This document shows, piece after piece, positions 24,102-31,625 of a stretch of 64,000 nucleotides of DNA (position 1 is the first letter of the stretch; each line of letters opens with the position of its first letter). The notes beneath the pieces are model-generated. The model made no database searches. It saw only the letters and a program-made list of their open reading frames with translations, and was not told the origin of the DNA. The stretch comes from JABWAN01 sp041918175 (GTDB taxonomy: Bacteria; Zhuqueibacterota; Zhuqueibacteria; Zhuqueibacterales; Zhuqueibacteraceae), in assembly GCA_041918175.1 (NCBI GenBank), contig JAYRWE010000089.1, positions 14,478 through 78,477 of the forward strand, in the 5' to 3' direction. Both the position numbers and the translations under genes were made by a program.

Positions 24102-25313
24102 ATGAGCCTTTACATTATTCAACCCAAGAATGCTTTGCTCGACGGCGCGACAAACTTCATTTCAAAAAAACTCACACCGGAAAAACGAAGCGCTCAGGTC
24201 AAAGAAATTTCTTTGCAGCGCCAAGCGAATCCGCTCGCGCAGGAAATTCAACGCTGGCTCGCGGATGCACAAAGCCGAAAGGTCGCTACGTTTGCCAATG
24301 ATGATCGCGCGCAGCAAATCGCAAGTGCGAAAGTGGTGGAACTGTCCGACGTAGAAGCCGAACGGATGAAAAAAGAATTGCCGGAGGTCTTCGTGCTTCG
24401 CGATCAACCGCTTGAGCTTATCCGTCCGCGCCGAATTGCGAGCGACAAAAAGAAGGTAACGGCAAAAGAGCTTTGGCATCAAAGCGCTATCGGCTTGCGC
24501 GCGGCGCGTAAGCGCGGCTTCAAAGGAACCGGCAAAGGCGTTACGATTGCCGTGTTGGATACCGGCATTGATGCAACGCACGCGGAGTTGCAGGGCAAGA
24601 TAAAGGCGGCGTATACATTTCATGTTAACGAATGGCGCGCGCAGCCGATGACGCCCTCGCGCGACACGGATGGCCACGGCACCCACGTCTCCGGACTTAT
24701 TTGCGGAAAGAAAGTCGGCGTCGCGCCGGGCGCGGAGGTTATCAATGGCATGATGCTGCCTCAAGGGCGAGGCAATCTTTCAGATTTTATTCTTGCGCTC
24801 GAATGGGTGAGTTCACAGCCGGAAATTCAAATCGTGAATTTGTCCGCGGGCATTCCGGGTTACCTGCCCGAAATGCGAACCGTCGTGGCCGATTTGCTCG
24901 CGGTGGGTGCGTTGCCGGTGTTCGCCGTTGGCAATGAAGGCAGGAACCGAACGCGCAGTCCCGGCAATTACATCGATCCGGTGTCGGTCGGAGCGAGCAA
25001 TCGCACAAATCACGTCGCAAGTTTTAGCAGCGGCGGAACGGTGATCGCCGACAATCATCATTATACCGTACCGGATCTGATTGCGCCAGGCGAGAGTGTC
25101 TATTCCTGTGTTATGGGGGGAGGCTATGAAGCGTGGGATGGAACTTCGATGGCAACGCCCATTGTTTCCGGCCTCGCGGCGCTCGTGCTGGAAAAGTATC
25201 CGGACATCGCCGTGCCCGATCTTATTGAAGCCTTATTTGCCTCGTGCAAAAATCTCGGCGAACCGCCTGATCGCCAAGGCAAAGGACTGGTTCAATTGAA
25301 AGGCATCATATGA
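24102..25313 (+). CDS. Subtilisin-like serine protease (S8) with N-terminal propeptide
   Basis: The 403-residue protein carries the full S8 triad: Asp in IAVLDTGIDATH, His in DTDGHGTHVSGL and Ser in GTSMATPIVSGLAAL. The oxyanion Asn lies in FAVGNEGRNR. There is no signal peptide, so it likely acts inside the cell. Residues 1 to about 115 form an I9-like propeptide ending in VFVLRDQPLELIRPRR. The next gene overlaps by four bases (ATGA) and encodes a small protein ending in a very similar DQPLELVEPKR stretch, which suggests a free propeptide-type inhibitor. A TIR protein follows 11 bases later. GGGAG precedes the ATG. Confidence 0.93.
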   Translation: MSLYIIQPKNALLDGATNFISKKLTPEKRSAQVKEISLQRQANPLAQEIQRWLADAQSRKVATFANDDRAQQIASAKVVELSDVEAERMKKELPEVFVLRDQPLELIRPRRIASDKKKVTAKELWHQSAIGLRAARKRGFKGTGKGVTIAVLDTGIDATHAELQGKIKAAYTFHVNEWRAQPMTPSRDTDGHGTHVSGLICGKKVGVAPGAEVINGMMLPQGRGNLSDFILALEWVSSQPEIQIVNLSAGIPGYLPEMRTVVADLLAVGALPVFAVGNEGRNRTRSPGNYIDPVSVGASNRTNHVASFSSGGTVIADNHHYTVPDLIAPGESVYSCVMGGGYEAWDGTSMATPIVSGLAALVLEKYPDIAVPDLIEALFASCKNLGEPPDRQGKGLVQLKGII

Positions 25314-25735
25314 AGCTCACGACGAATCACCTTGAAAAAATCGATGCGCCGTTGCGCGAGGCTTTAGCCCGTGCGGATGAGGGCGAAGTACTGCGCACGG
25401 TCATGGTTCTCGGCGAGGCCGAAGGGCACGAGCGCGCCGGGCATACCACATTGACGCCCAAACAATTTTCCTCGCGCGCAGCTTATCGCGGCGCTCTTAT
25501 CAAACAACGCAGTGTGCAACTCGGGCAAGAGCTGCAAGACACGTTGCAAGCGCTCACCGAACTTTCATTGCTAACTCGCGGAGGAGCCACAAGCCGCACT
25601 CTCGTGGTCGAAGGTGCGAAAGGCCAAATCTTGAGTGCGCTCGATCTGCCCGGCGTGCGCCATGCGACCCTTGATCAACCTTTAGAGTTGGTTGAGCCGA
25701 AGCGCAACAAACGAGTATCCTTGAAGCGAAAATAG
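25310..25735 (+). CDS. Free propeptide-like small protein, probable inhibitor of the adjacent subtilase
   Basis: The 141-residue protein is translationally coupled to the subtilase (ATGA overlap). Its C-terminal 60 residues (SRTLVVEGAKGQILSALDLP then ATLDQPLELVEPKR) resemble the end of that protease's own propeptide (..KVVELSDVEAERMKKELPEV then LRDQPLELIRPRR): a strand, a helix, and the same DQPLEL motif. I9-type propeptides both chaperone and inhibit S8 proteases. The N-terminal half is helical and unlike anything I recognise. The role as inhibitor or immunity protein is inferred from resemblance and operon context. Confidence 0.6.
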   Translation: MKLTTNHLEKIDAPLREALARADEGEVLRTVMVLGEAEGHERAGHTTLTPKQFSSRAAYRGALIKQRSVQLGQELQDTLQALTELSLLTRGGATSRTLVVEGAKGQILSALDLPGVRHATLDQPLELVEPKRNKRVSLKRK

Positions 25736-25746
25736 TTTTTAAAGAC

Positions 25747-26688
25747 ATGCCGCAAACCAACCAACCCAAAATCTTCATCAGCCACTCTTGGGAAGACAAA
25801 CCCCTCGTGCGGCGTTTGGAGAACGAACTGCAAGCCGCGGGCGCGGAAGTGTGGGTCGATCACGAAGGCATTCGCGGCGGAGATAATTTGCCGGAGCGCA
25901 TTAGCGAGGCATTGGAGTGGTGCAACACGCTCGTACTCGTGTGGACCAAAGCCGCAAGCCAATCGCGCTGGGTCAACCTCGAATGGACGAATGCTATTTC
26001 TCTCGAAAAGACTATCATTCCCTGCCGAGTAGATAACGCTGCACTGCCCGCGATTTTGGCGCATAAGGCGTATGTGGGGTTTAACGATGTCGAAGCGGGT
26101 CTCGCACAGTTGCTGCGAGATTTGCGGCTGCGTACGAGCCCACCTTTTACCACGAAGACGGACATTGAAAGTGTGCTTCGTCTGCGCAGCACACCAGTAA
26201 CGCTCTCGAGGGCTAAGGCCAAAGCCATGCTGCGAAAATATGATTTCTATTGCAAAGATCATAGGTTAAGCAAAAATTGGAGCAATCCCCAAGGCAAGGG
26301 AATTAGCCACAAATTCGAGCTTCAACAAAACGGGCAGGTGGTTTTTGATCATGCTACCGGTCTCATGTGGCAGCAATCCGGCTCATCAGAATTGATGTCG
26401 TTTGCAAAGGCAGAGAAATATGTGTGTGATTTGAACGCACAGCGTTTCGCCCGTTTTAATGGCTGGCGTTTGCCAACTTTGGAGGAAGCCATGTCGTTAA
26501 TAGGGATTGAAGCAAACAACGCCGGCTTGTTTATCGATTCCATGTTTGATCGGGAACAGGGCTGCATTTGGACTTCGGATAAATGTAGCTGGAGCTGGTC
26601 GTCGTGGCGGTGGGTTGTCCTTTTTAGCTCCGGTGGTTGTTATGAATATCCTGTCGGAGTACCAGGCAATGCCCGTTTAGTGCGCTGA
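25747..26688 (+). CDS. TIR-domain protein with C-terminal DUF1566/C-type-lectin-like domain
   Basis: The 313-residue protein starts with a TIR domain (residues about 8-135: KIFISHSWEDKPLVRRLE, VWVDHEGIRGGDNLPERI, LVLVWTKAASQSRWVNLEW). The Glu of WVNLEW is at the place of the NADase catalytic Glu. After a linker (residues about 140-190), the C-terminal part has the DUF1566 pattern: VFDHATGLMWQQSG, FNGWRLPTLEEAMSLI, CIWTSDK and the end GNARLVR. The tail between IWTSDK and NARLVR is rich in Trp, Ser, Val and Gly, as in DGR-diversified DUF1566 proteins, but no matching template is in the window. It follows the propeptide-like gene by 11 bases, so the three genes form an operon. Confidence 0.88.
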   Translation: MPQTNQPKIFISHSWEDKPLVRRLENELQAAGAEVWVDHEGIRGGDNLPERISEALEWCNTLVLVWTKAASQSRWVNLEWTNAISLEKTIIPCRVDNAALPAILAHKAYVGFNDVEAGLAQLLRDLRLRTSPPFTTKTDIESVLRLRSTPVTLSRAKAKAMLRKYDFYCKDHRLSKNWSNPQGKGISHKFELQQNGQVVFDHATGLMWQQSGSSELMSFAKAEKYVCDLNAQRFARFNGWRLPTLEEAMSLIGIEANNAGLFIDSMFDREQGCIWTSDKCSWSWSSWRWVVLFSSGGCYEYPVGVPGNARLVR

Positions 26689-26757
26689 GGGTAATCGACT
26701 CTTCGAACATTTGAGTCATTCGACCATTTTCTTTTGCAGAACCCGCATTGCGCGACT

Positions 26758-26786
26758 TGCCTTCAACACCATCATTTGCTATCTTG
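26758..26786 (+). promoter_or_regulatory. Putative promoter of the HEPN gene pair
   Basis: TTGCCT (26758-26763), a 17-base spacer and TATCTT (26781-26786) lie 46 bases before the HEPN start. Both boxes deviate from consensus by a base or two. Confidence 0.45.
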
Positions 26787-26831
26787 CTTTCAAATTGCTA
26801 AGGGTTATCTTTGCGAGTAGGGAGAGTCGGT

Positions 26832-27215
26832 ATGAGCTACCAATCTTGGTTAGACAAAGCCGCGGAGAATTTGGCCGCAGCGCAGTTGTGTTTCGACAAC
26901 GGCTATTTCAATGCGTGCGCCAATCGGCTCTATTACGCCATGTTTCATGCAGGCATCGCAGCGCTCATGAAACATGGTCTGCTACAAGAGACGAGAAACA
27001 TTGGGCATGATTGGCTGCAATCCAATTTTTCTAACCACCTCATTCACCGCCGGAAAGTGTTTGCTGCCAGATTTCGCTCGTACCTCCCGGACGCCATTCT
27101 CATTCGCATTGCGGCGGATTATGAATCCTTCTCGGTGAGCAAAGCCATCGCGGCGAGCGCTCTTAAAAAGGCCAAAGAGTTTCTCGATGTTATAAAACAG
27201 GAGACGGCACGATGA
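26832..27215 (+). CDS. HEPN-domain protein, probable toxin of a two-gene module
   Basis: The 127-residue all-helical protein has the HEPN pattern: SWLDKAAENLAAAQLCFDNG, then FNACANRLYYAMFHAGIAAL and a final helix. The R-x6-H motif RLYYAMFH (Arg and His of the RNase-type HEPN site) is intact. GGGAGAG precedes the ATG at 26832; an upstream in-frame ATG at 26811 has no such site. The next small gene overlaps by four bases (ATGA). HEPN toxins usually pair with a nucleotidyltransferase (MNT) antitoxin, but here the partner is of another kind. Confidence 0.85.
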   Translation: MSYQSWLDKAAENLAAAQLCFDNGYFNACANRLYYAMFHAGIAALMKHGLLQETRNIGHDWLQSNFSNHLIHRRKVFAARFRSYLPDAILIRIAADYESFSVSKAIAASALKKAKEFLDVIKQETAR

Positions 27216-27484
27216 AGCTAAATCCCAAACAAGAAGAGTTGCTCAAACTCTTGGTTCATGAAATTGAAACCAAGTTTGCAGACATAAAATTTGTGAACGC
27301 CTTGCAGAGTCCCGAAGGCGAGAACAGTTGGTGGCTTCGTTTCACCAAGCCGGAAACGGATGAGCGTTTCATTGAGATCGGCGAATACACGAGCGAGCGC
27401 ACCACGGATATTTTGTTGGATTATGGGTATCATTTCGTCGTGCTGCCGGTGGTGGGCAATGGCGAGCTTGCGGCTGTGGTTTAA
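27212..27484 (+). CDS. Small partner of the HEPN protein (unknown family)
   Basis: The 90-residue protein starts in the HEPN stop codon (ATGA). It opens with a helix (KQEELLKLLVHEIETKFADI), followed by beta strands (KFVNAL, ENSWWLRFTKP, RFIEIGEYT, HFVVLPVVG). It has no GSxAxGxxxxxSD motif of an MNT nucleotidyltransferase. Coupling and size suggest an antitoxin or other regulator of the HEPN protein. I do not recognise a family. Confidence 0.6.
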   Translation: MKLNPKQEELLKLLVHEIETKFADIKFVNALQSPEGENSWWLRFTKPETDERFIEIGEYTSERTTDILLDYGYHFVVLPVVGNGELAAVV

Positions 27485-27557
27485 GCAAGTTATCGAAAAG
27501 AGCGGTTTGCGCTGTGGAATCGGAGTCTATACCTTAGTTTTGCGAAAGGGCGGCGCG

Positions 27558-28421
27558 ATGAATGAAATTGACTATGCCATCAAAACCGTGTGCGAAGCGT
27601 TTCCCAATTGTTTGTTGGATTTGTTCTATGGCCGCGAGCGCAGGGTGGTGCTGAAGAACGTCGAAGACGCGCACATACAAATTCCGGAGCACCGTGCGGA
27701 TAAAATTTGGCGCGTGGAAGAAGAGGGGCAAGAGGGTTTCCTCGTGCTCGAAGCGATCACGGTTCCGGACAAGCGCGTTTTGCCGCGGTTCAATTTGAAG
27801 AACGCGACGCTGCAAGTGCACTTTGAATTGCCCATCATCACGATTTTGGTTTATGTTGAGCGCGGCAAATACGCGACGTTTCCCGAAGGCTATGAACAAG
27901 CGTTTGGCGGCCTCAAGAACCGGCACAGCTTCGAGCGGGTTCTCTTATGGGAGCACGCCGATCGCATTCGCAGCGGCGAACTGAAAGAGCTTGCGCCATT
28001 TCTGTCCCTGCTCGAAGACGATCCCGCCCCGCAAGTTTTGGAAGTCGAGAAGCAGCTTATAGAAACCATTCCCGAGCCGGAGCGACAGGCAGAGTTAAAA
28101 GCCGTTGCCGCATTGCTGGCGACGCGAAAATTCCAAGATGAAGTGATCAAACAAGTTTTAAGATTGGAGATTCCTATGACCAGAGAAATGAGAGAGAGCA
28201 CAATCTTCAAGGATCTGTTCGGCGAAGCTCGTATCGAAGCACTTGCCGAAGGGTTTGCTGAAGGGCAAACTAAAGGCGAGCACAAGCGCCAAGCTGAAAT
28301 CGCCAAGAAGATGCTTGCCAAAGGCTTTGAAACTGCGCTCATCATAGAGTTGACCGGCCTTTCCGAATACGACTTAGCAAAGCTCAAAGAAGAGAGCAAA
28401 GGCAACGGGTTGCCCAATTAA
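27558..28421 (+). CDS. Rpn-like PD-(D/E)XK family protein
   Basis: The 287-residue protein resembles cyanobacterial-type Rpn/DUF-related putative transposases. It starts with an acidic segment (CEAFPNCLLDLFYG), has ADKIWRVEEEGQEGFLVLEA (a probable E-x-E nuclease-like core) and ends in a helical tail with LAEGFAEGQTKGEHKRQAEI and LIIELTGLSEYDLAKLKEE. The start ATG at 27558 follows GGGCGGCG. Earlier in-frame codons from 27360 overlap the preceding gene and were rejected. Resemblance to the protein at 17168-18232 is in layout (nuclease part, charged linker, helical tail) and not in obvious sequence. Confidence 0.6.
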   Translation: MNEIDYAIKTVCEAFPNCLLDLFYGRERRVVLKNVEDAHIQIPEHRADKIWRVEEEGQEGFLVLEAITVPDKRVLPRFNLKNATLQVHFELPIITILVYVERGKYATFPEGYEQAFGGLKNRHSFERVLLWEHADRIRSGELKELAPFLSLLEDDPAPQVLEVEKQLIETIPEPERQAELKAVAALLATRKFQDEVIKQVLRLEIPMTREMRESTIFKDLFGEARIEALAEGFAEGQTKGEHKRQAEIAKKMLAKGFETALIIELTGLSEYDLAKLKEESKGNGLPN

Positions 28422-28439
28422 AACCGAAAGGAAGGATAA

Positions 28440-29000
28440 GTGCGATTTCGTTTTCTCACACTCGTTCTCTGCGCAGTATTGTTTGGCGCCCACTCCGCCC
28501 ACGCGCAACCCGTGGTCTACCTCATCCGCCACGCCGAAAAACTTCCCGAATGGCTCGGCGAATACGATGCGCATCATCCGTTGAGCGAAGTGGGCATGGC
28601 GCGCGCGCACAAGTTGGCGGAGCAATTTGAGAAAGGCGCGCTCGTTGCGATTTACAGCAGCCGCACCACGCGCACGCTGCACACCGCCATGCCGCTCGCG
28701 CAGAAGCTCTGGCTGAAAGTGGAAATCGCGCCCGCATGCACGGACACCTCCGCGATGGCGAGCTTCTTTGCCGAGTTGAAGAAGAAATACAAACCGAACG
28801 AGGCCGTGCTGTTGATTTCACATTCCAACGTCATTCCCTTCTTGCTCCTCAAAGCCGGCCTGCCCGAAGCGTGCCGTAAAGACATGGGCATCATCACCCC
28901 CGACGACTCCGGCGAGTTGATGATTGAAGGTTACGAAAATATTTGGCGCATTGATCTCGCGCGCAGCGGCTGCGACAGTTTTACGCGAAAGCGCTTCTGA
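28440..29000 (+). CDS. Secreted histidine phosphatase (SixA/phosphoglycerate-mutase type)
   Basis: The 186-residue protein has a signal peptide (RFRFLTLVLCAVLFGAHSAHA) and a histidine-phosphatase core: YLIRHAEKLPEWLGEYD (the RHG-like motif as RHAEK), LSEVGMARAHKLAEQF, YSSRTTRTLHTAMPLA and the second catalytic His in LLISHSNVIPF. It is short, as in SixA. It starts at a GTG at 28440, preceded by AAGGAAGGA, only 18 bases after the Rpn-like stop. The substrate cannot be inferred. Confidence 0.85.
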   Translation: MRFRFLTLVLCAVLFGAHSAHAQPVVYLIRHAEKLPEWLGEYDAHHPLSEVGMARAHKLAEQFEKGALVAIYSSRTTRTLHTAMPLAQKLWLKVEIAPACTDTSAMASFFAELKKKYKPNEAVLLISHSNVIPFLLLKAGLPEACRKDMGIITPDDSGELMIEGYENIWRIDLARSGCDSFTRKRF

Positions 29001-29119
29001 CAAAATAAGATTTGAACGCGAGTCTCTCACCAGTGTCTTTTCAAACGCCGACTGGTAAAAAAAATCAGAGCGCTGCTGCAAAGCCTGCCATTCGGGTTCG
29101 AACCCATAACGGAGGAGCA

Positions 29120-30319
29120 ATGAAGAACATTTTTAACACGCTGCTGCTTGCCGCGTTGTTGGTGGGTTGCCAACAACAAGCGAGTGAAGATGCGCTCAAA
29201 ACCAAAGCGCGCGCGTTGGCGCAGAGGTTCATCATCATCGACACGCATGTGGATGTGCCGTATCGTTTGCGCGAGAAGATGGAAGACATTTCCACGCGCA
29301 CACCGAGCGGCGATTTTGACTACGTGCGCGCGAAAGAGGGCGGGTTGAACGCACCGTTCATGTCGATTTACGTGCCTGCAAGCTACGAGCAGAATGGCGC
29401 GAAAGCGTTGGCCGATACGTTGATCGATATGGTGGAAAAATTCACGCGCGACTGGCCGGACAAGTTTGCGATTGCGAAGTCGGTGGCGGACGTGCGCGCG
29501 CAATTTGCGCAAGGCCTCGTATCGTTGCCGATGGGCATGGAAAACGGTGCGCCGCTCGAAGGCAGTCTTGAAAATCTCAAACACTTTTATGAACGCGGCA
29601 TTCGCTACATCACGCTCACGCACGGCAAGGACAATCATATTTGCGACTCGTCATACGACACGACGCGCACGTGGAACGGTTTGAGTCCGTTCGGTAAAGA
29701 AGTCGTCGCGGAGATGAATCGGCTCGGCGTCATGATCGACGTTTCGCACATTTCCGATAATGCGTTTTATCAAGTATTGGAGCACACCAAAGCGCCGGTG
29801 ATTGCTTCGCACTCGTCGTGCCGCTTCTTCACGCCGGGTTGGGAGCGCAACATGGATGACGAGATGATCAAACGGCTCGCGCAAAACGGCGGCGTGTTGC
29901 AGATCAACTTTGGCTCGTCTTTTATCAGCGACTCGTATCGCAAGACCGAAGAAAAGTTGTGGCAGTATTTTCAGGAACACAAGCTGAATCCGAATAGCGA
30001 AGAGGGCGTCGCGTACGCGAAGAGGTTTAAAGAAGAACACAAGTTTGATTATGCGGACCTCAGCGAGGTCGTGGCGCATATCGATCACGTGGTCAAACTC
30101 GTGGGTGTGGATCACGTCGGCTTTGGTTCGGATTTCGACGGCGTGGGCGACTCGTTACCCAAAGGGTTAAAGAGCGTTGCGGATTTCCCCAACTTGATTG
30201 CGGCGTTGTTGGAGAAGGGTTATTCGGAAAGCGACATTGAAAAAATTTGTGGTGGGAATACGCTGCGCGTGTGGTCAAAGGTGGAAGAGGTCGCGCAGCA
30301 GTTGCAGGCGAGCAATTGA
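29120..30319 (+). CDS. Membrane dipeptidase (M19/renal dipeptidase family), lipoprotein
   Basis: The 399-residue protein starts MKNIFNTLLLAALLVGC, a lipoprotein signal with lipobox LVGC. The M19 fold is recognised by IIDTHVDVPYRL (first metal-binding His/Asp), MGMENGAPLEG (Glu), GIRYITLTHGKDN (His), VIASHSSCRFF (His) and HVGFGSDFDGVGD (Asp). Family members hydrolyse dipeptides with a C-terminal D- or L-residue. A strong GGAGGAG at good spacing supports the ATG at 29120. The 241-base gap 30320-30560 has an inverted pair GACAGAAAGAT/ATCTTTCTGTC (near 30392 and 30468) and no gene. Confidence 0.92.
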   Translation: MKNIFNTLLLAALLVGCQQQASEDALKTKARALAQRFIIIDTHVDVPYRLREKMEDISTRTPSGDFDYVRAKEGGLNAPFMSIYVPASYEQNGAKALADTLIDMVEKFTRDWPDKFAIAKSVADVRAQFAQGLVSLPMGMENGAPLEGSLENLKHFYERGIRYITLTHGKDNHICDSSYDTTRTWNGLSPFGKEVVAEMNRLGVMIDVSHISDNAFYQVLEHTKAPVIASHSSCRFFTPGWERNMDDEMIKRLAQNGGVLQINFGSSFISDSYRKTEEKLWQYFQEHKLNPNSEEGVAYAKRFKEEHKFDYADLSEVVAHIDHVVKLVGVDHVGFGSDFDGVGDSLPKGLKSVADFPNLIAALLEKGYSESDIEKICGGNTLRVWSKVEEVAQQLQASN

Positions 30320-30560
30320 GGCGCGTGGCATTTCTACTGTGATATTTTTTCTGCCCACGAAACACGCGAATTACACGAAAGGCTTTTTCGAAGACAGAAA
30401 GATGAAGGCCGGAAAAATTTTCTTTAGTGTTCCGATTTTTGTTTTACCTCTACAACGCGGCTTTATCTTTCTGTCCTCCATTTTTCTGTCTTAAGCTTTT
30501 GCTTTGAGGCAACTCAGGCAGAATTATAACACGAACCGAAACCAGCAAACTCGCGCGTCA

Positions 30561-31625
30561 TCACCAACTCCCCGAAGCGCCTCCGCCCGAGAAGCTGCCG
30601 CCCCCGCCGGAAAAACTGCTGCTGCTCGAAGAACTTCTCCACGAAGAACTGCTCCATGAAGAGCCGCTGCGATACGAGCTACGCGCGGCATTGGCAGCCC
30701 AATTCTTCTCCCACTTCTTCGATACGACTTTTCCCGCCGTGCTTTTCAAGAGCCAGACTTTCAAAGCACCAATCCCCAAAACATAAAGTAGAAACAGCAG
30801 CAAGCCGCCCTTCACGCCGAAGCTGACCATGGGAAACACCAACCAAAACGGCAGCAGAAAAAAATAGAGCACCCAACCGGCCTTGCCGGAGACGACGCTG
30901 ATGTATGTGAACACGCCCACCACAAGCATGAAAATGCCGAAGAACATCAAACGAAATTTCCAATCCGGTTGCGCGGCTTCTTCTTCCACGTCGGAGGCCG
31001 TATACGCGCCTGCAATCGCCGCGAGAATCGCATGCACGCCGTTGCGCACACCGCCTTCGTAATCGTCGGCTTTGAAGCGCGGCACGATTTCATTGCGAAT
31101 GATGCGGCCGCACGTAATGTCCGGCAAATTGCCTTCGAGACCGTTGCCCACTTCGATGCGCATCTTGCGATCGTTGCGCGCAATAAGCAAGAGTACGCCG
31201 TTGTCCTTATCCGCGCGACCGAGCTTCCACGTTTCCACCACGCGTATCGAATACTCTTCCAAGGCCTCGCCGCCCAAGCTGGGAATGAGCAGCACCACGA
31301 CTTGATTCGAAGTGGAATCTTCATGCGCCTTCAGTGCTGCTTCCAACTCTGCAACGGTGTTGGACGAAAGCAGATTGGCGTAGTCATTCACATGCCCGCT
31401 GAGATAAGGCACAGAGGTTTGCGCGTGTCCGGTGAATGAAAAAAGATAGAGGGCAGCCAACAACATGAGCACAACACGATTGCAAATCCCCCCTTGAGGG
31501 GGGTGTGCTTTGATTTGAAATAAATCTTCAAACGGCTGATGACTGCTTTTAGTAATGCCAAGAACACCCCCCTGACCCCCCTCAAGGGGGGATTTGCTGG
31601 GAGCATATTGCGGAACATGTTTCAT
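30561..31625 (-). CDS. TPM-domain membrane protein with Ser/Gly-rich tail
   Basis: The 354-residue protein belongs to the TPM-domain (TLP18.3/Psb32/MOLO-1) group. The domain is at about residues 78-195 (VNDYANLLSSNTVAELEAALK; GVLLLIARNDRKMRIEVGNGLEG; AGAY). Two or three membrane segments follow (about 225-285), and the tail is rich in Ser, Gly and Trp (FSGGGGSFSGGGASGSW), as is usual for this family. The ATG at 31625 shares its A with the upstream TGA (TGATG) and follows AAGGAGG. A 116-bp palindromic repeat lies between this start and the signal peptide (LMLLAALYLFSFTGHAQ), so the N-terminus is about 45 residues longer than usual; a later start may be used. LemA, the usual neighbour, is missing here. 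Confidence 0.85.
   Translation of the reverse strand: MKHVPQYAPSKSPLEGGQGGVLGITKSSHQPFEDLFQIKAHPPQGGICNRVVLMLLAALYLFSFTGHAQTSVPYLSGHVNDYANLLSSNTVAELEAALKAHEDSTSNQVVVLLIPSLGGEALEEYSIRVVETWKLGRADKDNGVLLLIARNDRKMRIEVGNGLEGNLPDITCGRIIRNEIVPRFKADDYEGGVRNGVHAILAAIAGAYTASDVEEEAAQPDWKFRLMFFGIFMLVVGVFTYISVVSGKAGWVLYFFLLPFWLVFPMVSFGVKGGLLLFLLYVLGIGALKVWLLKSTAGKVVSKKWEKNWAANAARSSYRSGSSWSSSSWRSSSSSSSFSGGGGSFSGGGASGSW
31482..31597. repeat. 116-bp palindromic repeat (PPLRG-type), copy 2, inside the 5' end of the TPM gene
   Basis: The 22-bp ends 31482-31503 (GCAAATCCCCCCTTGAGGGG..) and 31576-31597 are exact reverse complements. The next inner bases also pair (GGTGT/ACACC). Length and ends match the copy at 14673-14788; the middle is different. 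On the minus strand it reads SPLEGGQGG and PPQGG in the TPM frame. Near the 3' border its G-run (GAGGGGGG) could act as a ribosome-binding site for a later start. Confidence 0.88.

Noticed and set aside
29090..29115. tRNA T-arm-like sequence CGGGTTCGAACCC before the dipeptidase
   Set aside because: No matching acceptor stem, anticodon arm or D-arm can be built around it; it is followed at once by the ribosome-binding site of the next gene.
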